64,000 nucleotides of DNA from assembly GCA_026168455.1 (NCBI GenBank), contig CM047426.1:73001986-73065985 (forward strand). The letters run 5' to 3'. Below the pieces are notes generated by a model. It had not been told where the DNA came from. It worked only from the letters and a program-made list of their open reading frames with translations, and made no database searches. The position numbers and the translations under genes were made by a program. This DNA comes from Theocolax elegans (lineage: Eukaryota > Arthropoda > Insecta > Hymenoptera > Cerocephalidae). Positions 49,901 to 64,000 of this stretch are shown here, in pieces. The number at the start of each line of letters is the position of its first letter. Position 1 is the first letter of the stretch.

Positions 49901-52900
49901 CGATCTATAACTCCATCGTGACAAACATTTTTTTAACCTGCGCCGCATTCGCACTTCTTAGGTTTCCTGAAACCTTATATATAAGGAGACGAATGAATGA
50001 AATTAATCGAAATACAAAATTGAAAGGAAGATAAGCAATCGATTGAATATTGTTTACCCGTGCTTACTATTCGTTGGATTTTTCTAACTATAAGCACTGA
50101 TTAATAGTATAGAGACTAACTAAGCCATTACACTTTGCGGCTTTTACTTCTGCATAATAGGGTATATAATCATAATAGAGGATATATACGCGTAATAGCG
50201 TGTATAAAATATTTATTCTGCAACATGCAAGAAAGATAAGTATTTAATGCCCATTACGACGTCAATTGACGTGAAAAGAAAAAATATTTTTTTTTTTTTA
50301 CTGCATATTTTATGATTACCAATTTATTTTATATTACACCTTAATTACATTATCAGCGCGCTTTTACACGTGTATACCACTATTTTATACTATTGGAAAT
50401 TGACACGTGCACGTACTTATATATACTTGTTAACTATATTTTGTAAACAATATAAATTTGTAATATATTGCTAATTTTTGTGACTGCATAACGACATACA
50501 TGAGAGGTAAGTAGGGTCAGTTTGATCAACACTAACAATTCATTGAATATTTAAATGAGTTGTAATTAAATTGCTAGTTAATAAATTTAAATGGAAAAGG
50601 ATAATATTTAAATATTACGTGATAAGCGTAATTAAAAAATAATAAATTGTTCTGGAAAGTAATGTAAAAATTATGAAACAATTATTTTGCACGAGGCAAT
50701 TAATTCCTTATATGCACACGGTTTTCGCAATAATTTTTTCTGAATGTACATTAAATTTATCGACTTTGAAAAACTTGACGAGCGTACTTTTATTTACATA
50801 AGAAGAAAACAAATAAATTATAGATTATAATCTAATCGCCGTTACACGCGTAAACCATACATAGAGTTTCTAAACTTTTTGAAAATCTAATTTATTTATT
50901 ATGCTTCTTTACTCGTAACGTTACACTTATCCCCATAAGAGTGGCACAGCACGTAGCTGCAGTTCTCCGACTTGCGAGGGAAACCCCGATCGAATCGTCG
51001 AGTAACTCGCCGTATTTTTGTATAAGAAAAACGCGAAAGGAAGAAAAATGTGGTGGATTTTTAGTCGAGTGTTCGATTCCCGTCGCATAGAGGCTTTAAG
51101 ATTCGTTTTTGGGGAAAACCAAATTGGATTTTTAAGGGTAAAGCAGCAGGTATAGGATGCGGAAGGTATCCCTCGCGTCACAAGGTGTGGAATTTCCCGA
51201 TCCATCCGGGTGACGCAGGACAAAACGGGAGGTTCCAAAGGTGCGCGTTTACACGCGCAAACGTACCGGGGGATCCGAGACGAATACGAGAGAGGAAACG
51301 TCGGCGGAATCCCCCTCGTGGCGCCGCTGCGCTCCGTTACGAAATATATATAATCCTCCCTTCTCTTCCCTTCTCTTCCCTTCTTTACTCTTCTCTTCTT
51401 TTTGCCTCACTCTCCTCTTGTTGGATAAGTAGCATACGTGGTATTATATCTCGGTTTTTGTCCCTCGTGGAAGCGTACGCGACCGATCGACCGAGTCTTT
51501 TTTTTCTATAACTCGCCTATATTGCTCGTCGACGACGTCGCTGCCAGATCGCGAGCTACGAACTATATAACGAGTCTTTCAACGACCGAATAAGTCTCGT
51601 TGTTTCACGCTCCGATTCATCCGGACGCCGGCGCTCGCGTACCTACGGCTGCTTGGTACGATCGCTTTGTCGAATTATCATCGAAATTGAAACTGTTATC
51701 GTACGGCCTGTTCTCGACTTCTCGAACGGGAATTCCCCCTATTCCTTCTGTATTTTATATTTCATTTAAGCTTATAATTTACATACATCATCGGATAGAT
51801 CCGTATGCACTATCGATTACCGATTACTCGGACTTAGTTGAAGATCGATATCTAATTGGATTACCAATACTTTTACGTTTCGTTGTGCTATAAGTACTCG
51901 TTCCAATTTGTATTAAAGATTCCTTCGCCCGGCGAAATAGCTTAATAAGCAACAAACGTTGATGCGAGTATCATTAAATCCATCCACCAAATCAATAACC
52001 CACCCAAGAGTAATATCGATCTTTTGTTAAATATTATTGACCGCGCCGCGGCTGGTCCTTTGCACGTGCGCGACCTGCGATATACTATAAAGGCCAACAA
52101 AGGCGCATACGTCTACTCGGGACATTTCATCGAATTCCGTTCAATATTTAATACCTAGTTATGAAAAGAATAGAAATCGGACCGCGATGTATTGTTTTAC
52201 GAGTGTCGCTTCATCAAACTCGTACTCGTGCGGGATTGAATTTAATTGTTTATTATACCTATTTTACATTTTGAATTCTATGTGGAAGATAATGGGATCA
52301 AATAAAGGGCTTGATGATCATGATCATTTGGTCATCATTAGGCCGCAGCTGAAAAATTTAATTGCTACCAATGAATCGAAGACATTTTAGTTTCAAACCT
52401 ATGATGTTAATTTAAATAGCTATAAGATGAAATAGATGCATGTACACTTTGATTACAAATAGTGGGAATCGAACAAATTGTTTATTATATAACGTAATTA
52501 ATTGCAGATATCGTAACATTAATCGAATTTCTATTAATCTCTGAAGCTGTTGCGTTTTTGTTATTTGGAGTTTGGCATAGATTATGTGCAACATCTTAGG
52601 CTATAGTAACTCGGAAGTCCCAAGATCGATTTACGATCTCTGTCGATTGATGCAACTGATACAAGCATACGCTGCAGAATTTTCAACGATTGCTTCGTCT
52701 ACACATATGTATGTCGTCGCATACCTCCGTCGTTGATTAGCTTCGAAAGGGAAGCGTCAAAAGGACTACGTTAAGTAATATATACACTAAAGACTCTTAG
52801 CAAAACGTACAAATGCGTACAAAATGATGTTTGAGCGTATATTAACAAGTTCAAAATATACAATACTGTTTATCAGCGTGACCATTAAAGAAAGTGAATA

Positions 52901-53249
52901 AACAGCATACCAAATGTTTAAAGAAAAATAAATAACATTGATCAAAGGAGAATAAAATGGAGAAACATTTTGTGCCAATAGGGTGTACACTTACCCGAGC
53001 ATTAAAAGCGGATATGAAAGCGGCTTCGAGCCGACAAAGCTCGAAATTTTCTTCATATACAGACGATGTGCGGTAAAGTTGGGTTTCGAGAAAAGGGGAG
53101 GAATTCGGAGGAAAAGTGGAGAATCGAAGCGTACTAACCTCGTACGATAGTACATACAGGGAAAAGAGGGATTGATGGGAGTGCAGAAGCGAATCAGGAC
53201 TCGGGAGTCTCGGGACTCGGGCGCAAGTGCGGTAAAGTGCGTGCAGGCG
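49901..53249. other. Mostly AT-rich stretch with one CpG-richer patch
   Basis: A CpG-richer patch at about 50930-51720 contains a decamer repeat TTCTCTTCCC at about 51361-51383. Open frames here overlap on both strands without family resemblance. The rest is AT-rich and nothing was recognised. Confidence 0.4.
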
Positions 53250-53716
53250 CTCATCTAAACTGGCGCACGAAGGTCGGACGTCGGAGCAACAGGGTCTGTT
53301 TGCTGGCGTGCCGTGCGCCGTGCGGTGTTACTCTTTCTCGGTCTCTCTCTCTCTCTCTCTCTCTCTGCTCGTCGGGTGCGCGCGCCTGGACGATCGGCAG
53401 AGTGGTAGGGAGGAAAGAGCGGCCGAGGCGAGCGGAGCGGCGAGCCGCGCACCGTGCGACACAAATGTGTCAGTAGGATAGCGCAACCCGTGTGCGCAAG
53501 ACCCGAGTGCACGGAGGTTCGTTTCGTCTTTTCGGAAACGGTGTCGTTCTCCACCAGATAGTGTATCGCGAATCGAGAGAGTACTCTCACCCGTTCCCGA
53601 TTTCGGCGTTCCCCTTCGGAGAAAGAGAGAATCGAGGTAATCGTCGCGAGTGATAACGCATCGGCAAAGTTTCGCGATGACCGGAGGGCAGTGAGAGACG
53701 GTGACGACGGGAGAGC
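53250..53716 (+). promoter_or_regulatory. CpG-rich promoter/5' UTR of the 53.7-kb first exon
   Basis: A GC- and CpG-rich stretch with a (CT)n tract at 53342-53366 leads directly into the candidate start at 53717. The position and composition fit a promoter and 5' UTR. Confidence 0.55.
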
Positions 53717-54059
53717 ATGACCCTAGTGGCGGAGAGCCGCGTGCTCTCGGACTCGATGGAGGAGGACGCGAGGATGTGCGGGAGTGGCGCCTCGACCGCG
53801 ACCACCAAGAGCTCCGAGCACGAAAGCGGCTACTTCGAGGACGGAAGCGACGTCGAGGAGCGCCGACGTACCGCTAATCAGTCGGCCGGCTCGAGCGAAT
53901 GGTCCTCCTCGTGCTCGCGTTCCTGCGGACTGACCAAGGCCATACACGAGCTCGAGGTCAGGGACTCGCCGGCCTCGCCCGATCCCGACGAGGACGACGA
54001 CGGCAACGACGACGCCTGCGACCACGAGCAAGAGGAGCACCGAGCCGACTCCCGCAAAG
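53717..54059 (+). CDS. Candidate first coding exon (acidic/Ser-rich N-terminus), gene not recognised
   Basis: ATG at 53717 opens 114 codons plus one base to a donor AAAG|GTTAGA (54059/54060). The peptide starts MTLVAESRVLSDSMEEDARM. It contains SSEHESGYFEDGSDVEERR, a Ser-rich middle, CGLTKAIHELEVRDSPASP and a long acidic Asp/Glu run before RADSRK. GC-rich codon use differs sharply from the AT-rich flanks. The in-frame stop comes just after the donor, as expected of a real exon end. It ends in phase 1, like the exon at 39330-39507. I do not recognise the protein. It is probably intrinsically disordered. Confidence 0.6.
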
Positions 54060-56499
<2,440 letters not shown>

Positions 56500-56500
<1 letters not shown>

Positions 56501-56960
56501 AAAAAATACAATTTAAAAATGAAAGATTTGAAATGAAAAGTTAAAGTCACTGCAGGTATGAGTGACGTGTGTAAAAACCGAGTGAACAAGTGCGACGCGA
56601 AAGTCGCTCGGCAAGCTGCGGCAAGCTGCGGGACCAGAGGACCTTTAAAAAAGGTCCCCGAGCGGAGGAGAGCGAAAGAAAATCGCGCACGAAGGCTATA
56701 TAAGACGACCGAAAGCCCTGACTCCGTGTCTCGGCAAACTACGACGTGAGGGGCACGGGAAAAAGAGGCGGCAGGTGGTACAGCCAACGCGCAGCGGTAG
56801 CCCGTCTGCGCCTGCTAGGAAGTGGCAAACTGCTACTACTCGTGCCGCTCTTGCAATGCCCGAGCCCGAGGACGTATACGCGGATACGTAATGCCTTTGG
56901 CTCTTTAACGCTGACTCTGCCCACAACTGGCCAACTGCTCGTTCTTTCTATATGTATAGC
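56500..56960 (+). promoter_or_regulatory. CpG-rich island with TATA box
   Basis: The patch contains a strong TATA-like TATATAAG at 56697-56704 in a GC-rich setting. It also holds a tandem GCAAGCTGCG repeat at about 56611-56630 and the palindrome GGACCTTTAAAAAAGGTCC at about 56639-56657. It looks like a core promoter on the plus strand. The overlapping open frames are not recognisable proteins. Confidence 0.35.
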
Positions 56961-59900
56961 TTTGTAGCTGCACCACCTTTTCCATTACTCACAAAGACAT
57001 TCTCCACATTTTATGCTTATCCCAAATTTAGATTCAATTGCACTTTTAAATATTACATTAAATCTATAGAATAACGTTATTTTAAATTTCTTGCTAATTG
57101 GCGCATATTGCAAATTGTTATAAAAGCCAGAAATAGTCCGTTAATAAACTTATTGAATTTGTTGTTAGATCATTTTTTGTATATCTATACAATCGCTCGA
57201 CTTTGCTCTCTTTATCGCAGTCTACTTCAATTTTATCCAACAACTTATATTAATTAACTTTTTCATACTCAAGTTACACTCATAAAAAGTATTTACAATC
57301 TATACAATTAAACAGTATTAATAGTAAAATTAAAGAATGTTTAATCCCTTTAGATTATATTATTTCACGCGTATGTTATTTTTAAAAACTAAATATCTGC
57401 TTCTCTTCTTCTTAATCATAAATGATAACTTATCTTTATCTATACATTAAAAACTATTTTGTTTTTATAAGATTCGTATATAATTTTCTATTTTTTACAT
57501 TCTCGTAGATTTCAGATTAAAAAAACTACAATATCAATTTAAAGTTTCAGTTTTATATAGTTTTAATTTGTTCTCTTCAAGTTTTATCAATTATACAAAA
57601 AAATATATTTCTGCATATATTTGTGAAGAAAAAGTCTTCAGCGGTTTTAATTTTTTTCACTTTTGTTTAGATACTTTGTGGTTTAAGTATAACTGATAAA
57701 CTTGAACTTTGTAGATAACAAAACACGGTTCACACTATATGTATATTAAAAGGAAGCGAAAATAAGTCCATGGAAATAACTAATAAAACATAAAAATACA
57801 TATATTTAATTTGAAAAAATTGTACATTAAATTAATCGATTAATTACATTTAAATTAAAATGTATAACTATAGTTAGAACGCATTTTGAAAGATTTTTTA
57901 TATAACATTCAATTTCTGATTGTCCATCTGTTTTGCATAGTTCTCATTGTATCCTGCAAATGAATTATCAGTTGTTTACATGTTTACGCTTGGATTTGTT
58001 GCCGGACTTCCCTTGCAGGAAAATGGTTGTTTTGAGGTACTGTTTAGCGTCTCGGGGGCTTACTAAGTATATTTTCAAGTCTATACGAACCATATAAAAA
58101 TATTTTTATAGGCTCTATATAATATCAATCAACTTTACCGTAATTAACATTTGCTCACCACAACAACATAGACGATTCTTTTTGGTGAAACGTAATTACG
58201 ATTCAAACTATTGAATTAAATCAATCATCTCGGCGTTCATAAAAAAATGGCACTTTGGTCATTTGTAAGATTTGTACTGGTATTAAAAGAACTAGGAATG
58301 AAAAAGAAGTGCGAAAAAAGTAGTTGATCATTTTGTTAGGCTCTAAATTGTTACTTTCAATTTTCAAAATCACGAGCTTATGTAACTGTAAACCCAATAT
58401 TATTTTCTATTATTAATTTTAAGTATACGCCAACAAAACTCATTCAATTGTGTATGGTTTTGCATTTAAATAATTTAAATCATGTTTTACATGAAAAATA
58501 TTAAATACCTATAGAGGAATATAAAATGAATATTGAAAAGTTGTGAGGAATGAGAATGAACGACGCAACGAAACGTAAACTCATCGCAATGGCGACACCT
58601 ACAACATTTTCCTTCCGCAGACTTGAAATTGTATTTATTATAATATAATGTTTGTACGGCACACCGAGCGTACACGAGACATTGAAAGGGAAATGAAATT
58701 GCGTCACGTGGAGCTCGGAAAGTGTTCAAGGGTATACCCATCCACGATTCTTCATAGCTATCAGCGTGTAATAATCGTAAATAAGACTGAATTACATTCG
58801 AATTTATGAAAATATTAGATGGACAAGCAACACGATCGAGATTTGAATAACATCGAAAGTCTGAAAATGCGAGCAAAACAAATGTGCGAATTTCACGTTT
58901 CGATGGTGACGCGTAGCTCTTTCAAACTTTCGAGAACTCGAGAACTAAAAAACGAGTTCTTTCGAAGAGAGACGGATGACTCGTGCTTTTGACGGTGCAG
59001 ATCGAAATCTGTCGGTATAGCTCGTTCAACGAAATCAAAAACTATCAGTATCATCGGCGACAAAAAGAAATAGAGATAACGATACGGAGGGAGGGAGAGA
59101 GAGAAGCTGTAGAAATGAGTTTGTTGCCGGGAACGACTCGATAGTACGTGTGACTTTAGCCAAGGACGCGTGCGCGAGCCTCCAAGTTCGAACGGCTCGC
59201 GCGGTCTCAATTTTAGGCACGCGCCGACTGACTCGCTCGTGGCAGAGGCAGAACGCGCGCTTTGTGCATCAATTTTTTTCCTTCCAATCATTTTAATGCC
59301 GATTTAGCATTGTCTCTTCCAGCAAACGAGAGATGAAATTTTCGATTGAGGTGCAGTTTATTCCTGGATGATCCTTTGTCTAGGATTTTTTTACGATGAT
59401 GAAACTTTGCCTTTCCTAGAGAATATCTATACTTACATTTGCTCGACGTGAATATATTGTGCGCAATACACGTCTATACTTCGAAATTGAAATTACCTAC
59501 GCAACTTTAAACATAATCATACAGTACGTATAATTTAACATGAGATTTTGAACAATTCAGTTTGTATGATTTTCCTTTTATTTGACGTAGCTTATAGCGC
59601 AGCAATTTTACATCTTCCAGGCAATACCCTCATTGGCATCATCCGGATCACCTTTTACTTATCAAAATTAATCAAGAAAGGTGATAGTAACAACTATTCA
59701 ACCAATGCAAAATTGTTACCTCGATTATTTTTTCCTCTCTGTGCTCGATTTTTTTCGACGTTACAAACTGGGACGCTGCACTGATAAAACGTATATTTTT
59801 AATTGCAACCAAGATACTACGTTTATTCCTAACCCAATTAGATTTAATTTTACTGCGGCAACTGATTGACAATAACATTTAATTAATGTTTCAGAACTTC

Positions 59901-62900
59901 ATAGATCGGTCTTTTTTAATATCTATTTTTAAACACAGCGATATTTATTTATTTATTTTGTAACGTCAATTCGAGTAGTTAAAAATATGTAGAACATGCC
60001 GATGAACAATGTTGCCACCAGTTTTTTCCTGATCGAAAATATTCTATACATAAATCATTTTGTCTCAGTTTCTGATTTTAGTTGTTGCGCCAATCATTGA
60101 GTCTTTAAAACCTAATAAATAAAGACTGTTCTACGCAATTGCAATTTGTGCTCGACAACCTGATTTTTTTGTCGTCAACTTACTAATTAATCTTTGGCTA
60201 ATATTGTTATTATTGTTGTCATTGATGCTATTATAATTATTCAGACCTCGTCAAGTACTGTAAATTGTACAAAAAGTTGAAGACTTATCTAAATGATTGC
60301 ATGATAATGATGTGTGAGTACGATAAACGGAATTTCGAAAGGCATTCGAAAAAAGTATTTGTCGACTACTTTCAAAATCGATTTTATCTCATTTATGCGT
60401 CATACAATCGCTTGGTTAACTTTTCCGTATTTTTCTTTTATTTTCGTTCATACAAAATTTGTAACAAGTGCATTCGACAAAAATTAGTGGTCGGATAACT
60501 TGTCAGGTTTTGCGAGAAAGCCTCGTTTATGATAAAATTATTGTGACAGTTAGGCCTGTACGCATTATGTGGGAAAGTCGTAAAGCACAACAAGGTACAA
60601 AAACATTTTGGCATGTGCTACCTGTAACGAAAGTAAAAATCGCGTCGCTCGAAAAAATTGTACGAGGTTTAAAAAAAGATATCGTAAAACACGAAGTCAA
60701 GTACACGCGAACCACCGCAATGTTTTGTTTAAACGCATTAAAATGTACAGTCAGCGTCATTAGCCGCGGCTTTGTGCGACGTAAACAAGAAACTCGATAG
60801 AACCGTCCGGCTATCTTTCTCCCTCTTATTTTTCTTCTTCGGAAAAATCTTGCTCCATGTGCGTACGAAACCGTAATACAAAACAAACCAACTTTTCGCT
60901 AAACTCGTCTGTACTATACATATAACGAGAGAACCTCTACTTTTTTTATCCGTGATTTTTGCTTATTTACTTATATGCGTATATAAGTATACGTACATAC
61001 ATAACATACAATGCGTAGAAAGAATAATCCTTGTCGATTTACCTTGAAAAGCTCATTTACGTCGAAAAATAAAAGTGATTCGAAGAAATTGGTGTGGAGA
61101 GTCGAAGAGAACGAAATAATTAAAGTGGAGCATTTACATTTTGAAAAGTGGTGTGCTCGAGTGAACAGCTGATAAAGCGAATATTTGCCGCTGATAGGCG
61201 GCGCGCTACAAGCGAGTTAAAATCGTGGTATAGTGATACTCTTATAGTTGTGCATTTGATTACTACAAACGTATTTGATTGCATATATTATTTCTTCTGT
61301 ACAGGATTTCTTTAAGAGCTTAATGTTCTTGTTTTATCATTTTATATTTATTTTGTTTGCGTTATTATACCATTTTATTATTATCCTACGAATATTTTAT
61401 AAATAAATTCCAAGTAAAACGTACGTTTTTTATTGATTTGATAAAGAAAAGACACAAGAGTATTTTCTTCGAAATTAAAATTTTCATCGCGTTGAATATA
61501 TTTGATTGTAGAAAAATGAAAATCGTTTCACTGAATTACCGTCGATTTCGGTGAAATTATGTGGCCGAATAATTGATATTGCGATGTGAGGTGGGTGACA
61601 CGTGTCGAGTATATGCATTGGTGTAGATGTCGCTACGCAGGCTCGAACCTTCTCTTAACAGCATTAAAATGTATGAATTACAACGAAGTATCGAATTACA
61701 CATTTATAACGATTTAATTATTAGTAGTAAGTAATATCTATAAACACTTGCTATTTTTCCACGGAAAATTATTATTTCATTAGATAATGCAAATCAGTAA
61801 CGTTGTATTACGAAAATTCACGTGCACGTAATATAAAAATTTCTTGGGTAAAGCTTGGGTCGAATCGATATCGTTCGATCCGAGGTCGAAAGGAAAGGAC
61901 TAAGAGAGGTTGTTCGGATCGAACGAGAAGCGAGTAACCCGAGGAAATTTCACGGTGAAAGCAGCAATTCAGCGATCGCGTCCCCGGCGAGTGGAATGCG
62001 AAAATAAATAACAAGGAAGAGATGAAGAAGCCCCAGGTGAAGAGTCGAAGAAGAAAGCGCGGTGTACGTGCTCGCGTACGCGTCGTGCGTGCATATATGC
62101 GCGCGGCCTTAATGAGCCCGTGGCTCGAAAATCGATATACACCGCAAGACGGCGGCGGTCATCGGAGCAATAAAAGGACGCCAAGCGCGAGAGAGAGGAG
62201 TCATTGTCCGATTGCCCGATAATGATTCGATTCTCGGGTTCGCTTTCTTCCCTTGACGAAACACCGTAAAAGCGTCTCTTTCCTTTATCGGGCGCGCTAT
62301 ACTTATGCGCTTCAACTTGGCAGTAGTGCACGGCTTATCGGTCTAACCAATCTGCATCGCTAAGTCGCGTGGTTTGACGCGCGCTCATCTATCGGTTAGC
62401 TTTCCGATGTTTTTCACAATCGCTTATATGCGTCAACTCGTAGTTTGCCCACGTGAGAGCAACCGATAAATACATGTGTCGTGTATGCACGAATCTTAGC
62501 AACATTACGAATTTGTTGCGTCGAGGTCAAGGGCCCTGCGCAAAATGCGTACCAAACAATATTTTGCAACCATCGTACTCGACGCGTATTAATTTAGTTG
62601 TGTTTACCAGCGATATCTAACTAATGGAATTTATAAGTTAAATTTTCATTTATCGCGTACTAGATACACTGACGTTCAACCAACAGTAAACATGAGGATG
62701 AGTGTAAATATACTTGAGCAATTGCCCTTTGAATGTACCTCGCGTCCTTTACAAGATATTGAATAACATCGTTTCTACAAATCCGTTTAAAAAATTACCC
62801 TCGTTACGTTCAACGTGTAGACGTTACAGATATATAACTCTTTTTTTGCTAATTGTAAAATTCGCTACGGAGCGGTATGCAAGTTTTACGTAATCGATTC

Positions 62901-64000
62901 CATAACATCAACCCGAACAATTTAAATATATTATTCGAAAAGCAATTGGCACGAGTTTCTTAAAATAGACACGCGAATTGCGTAGATGAACACGAGGAAG
63001 CAGTGAGCGTAGGGTGGGAGGAGGAAGAGGCGGAGGAAAAGGAAAAAAACGAAACGAAAGAATAATCGTCCGTTAAGAAGCATCGTAGCAATTTTTGCAG
63101 CTCGACTGCGGTCGTCGCCAGCTAGGATTCGCGATAAAGCGCGCGGGGAAGATAAGAATTCAAAAAGTGCGCACGCGCACCAGCTGCTTTTATCGGGTTA
63201 TATATTCACGACCGCTTTGCGACGTTCGCTTTGTTTTATTTTCTTTTACACGAGCAGGTAAACATCAACATTTGAATTTGTTGATCGTTTGTTGTACTTT
63301 TGTACGATCTTTTTTTACACAAAATATGCAGTGTCTGTTCTTGTAACAAAGGATAAGTGTAATATTAATTGCGTTACGTATAAACGTTGTGCGATGACTT
63401 TGAAAACGATGCAAATATATTTGAATAATATATAATGTATGTTCATTATAGACAAGTGTGAAAAGTATATTTTTAAATAAGTGTGTACTTGAATATAGAA
63501 TCTTGGTCGAGCGGTATTTACGTAAAAATCATTACAACTTGATACTACCGTAATAACATGTTTCGATATTACGTAATTTCGTTCGGATATTTACTTACCG
63601 GATAATTATGTAAATTGGTAAAACTTTTGAAAAGGTATTATTCGGTGGTGGATCGTACGAATTGGCTATTACAATGTAGTTTAGCTGCACAGTGTTAATT
63701 TCGTCGATAGGAAAACCGATACACAAAGCGAGATACGCGATGAGTGTATATATGCATATAATCAATGGTCATTTCGAGGAAAGTTGTCAGCTGTGGCGAA
63801 GCATAAAAGATATTGTGTAATTTTCAAATTGCCGTTTAGAAAATTCATTAGCATAGACGACCGCTTCCCAGGTTTCTGGTAAAGCTCGAATGAAAGGAAC
63901 TAACAATAATAGGATGTTAATTACGGCCTGTTCATAAGATCTCGAGCGGCCGGGCTCTGATGCTTTTGGTGCAAAGCCAATAAATAGCCTTGACGATGAG
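56961..64000. other. Mostly non-coding stretch with CpG-rich patches
   Basis: No conserved exon was recognised. CpG-rich patches lie at about 58900-59250, 61850-62350 and 63000-63200, and may be enhancers or further promoters. Opposed open frames of 110 aa (plus, 60468-60800) and 119 aa (minus, 60527-60886) overlap fully and match nothing I know. If the two candidate first exons belong to one long gene, this would be its first intron. Confidence 0.4.

Noticed and set aside
51060..51080. GTTCGATTCCCG as a tRNA T-arm
   Set aside because: No A-box, anticodon arm or matching acceptor stem could be built around it.
60468..60886. Overlapping 110- and 119-codon frames on opposite strands as genes
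   Set aside because: Neither shows a family motif or splice context, and full overlap on both strands suggests chance.

Overview
The window is nuclear DNA of an insect, most likely a hymenopteran. That is an inference from small intron-rich genes in an AT-rich background, CpG-rich first-exon islands, and a CENP-L-like gene of a kind not found in Drosophila. The species cannot be named from the sequence alone. All exon models were built by hand from reading frame, GT-AG sites, splice phase and remembered family sequences. No database search was run.

Region 1 (about 1-30 kb) is gene-dense. In order: first coding exon of Sap47/SYAP1 (minus, rest of the gene not seen); COPS1, subunit 1 of the COP9 signalosome (minus, 5 exons, 481 aa); POLR3H, RNA polymerase III subunit RPC8 (plus, 204 aa), head to head with COPS1; DIS3L2, a 3'-5' exoribonuclease (plus, 8 coding exons, 864 aa); MARCHF6, an ER-membrane E3 ubiquitin ligase (minus, 8 coding exons, about 965 aa); a CENP-L-like kinetochore protein (plus, 5 exons, 343 aa), head to head with MARCHF6; and IYD, iodotyrosine deiodinase (minus, 4 coding exons, 307 aa). 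In every model the exon phases match across all introns. The genes are housekeeping functions (protein turnover, RNA synthesis and decay, chromosome segregation, halotyrosine metabolism) with no sign of a shared pathway. The head-to-head pairs probably share promoters.

Region 2 (about 30-64 kb) has almost no conserved coding sequence. It holds AT-rich DNA broken by CpG-rich islands. Two islands carry plus-strand candidate first coding exons (39330-39507 and 53717-54059), both ending in the same splice phase. The block may therefore be the multi-promoter 5' region of a long plus-strand gene whose body lies past position 64000; the protein was not recognised.

Mobile and repeat content is notable: a foldback element in a COPS1 intron with hammerhead-ribozyme-like cores, a near-perfect 679-bp palindrome and a nearly identical 0.82-kb direct duplication in IYD intron 1, a TTAA-flanked foldback MITE, a tRNA-like SINE head, a pair of inverted diverged coding-like repeats at 40.9 and 47.1 kb, and a (TA)67 tract.
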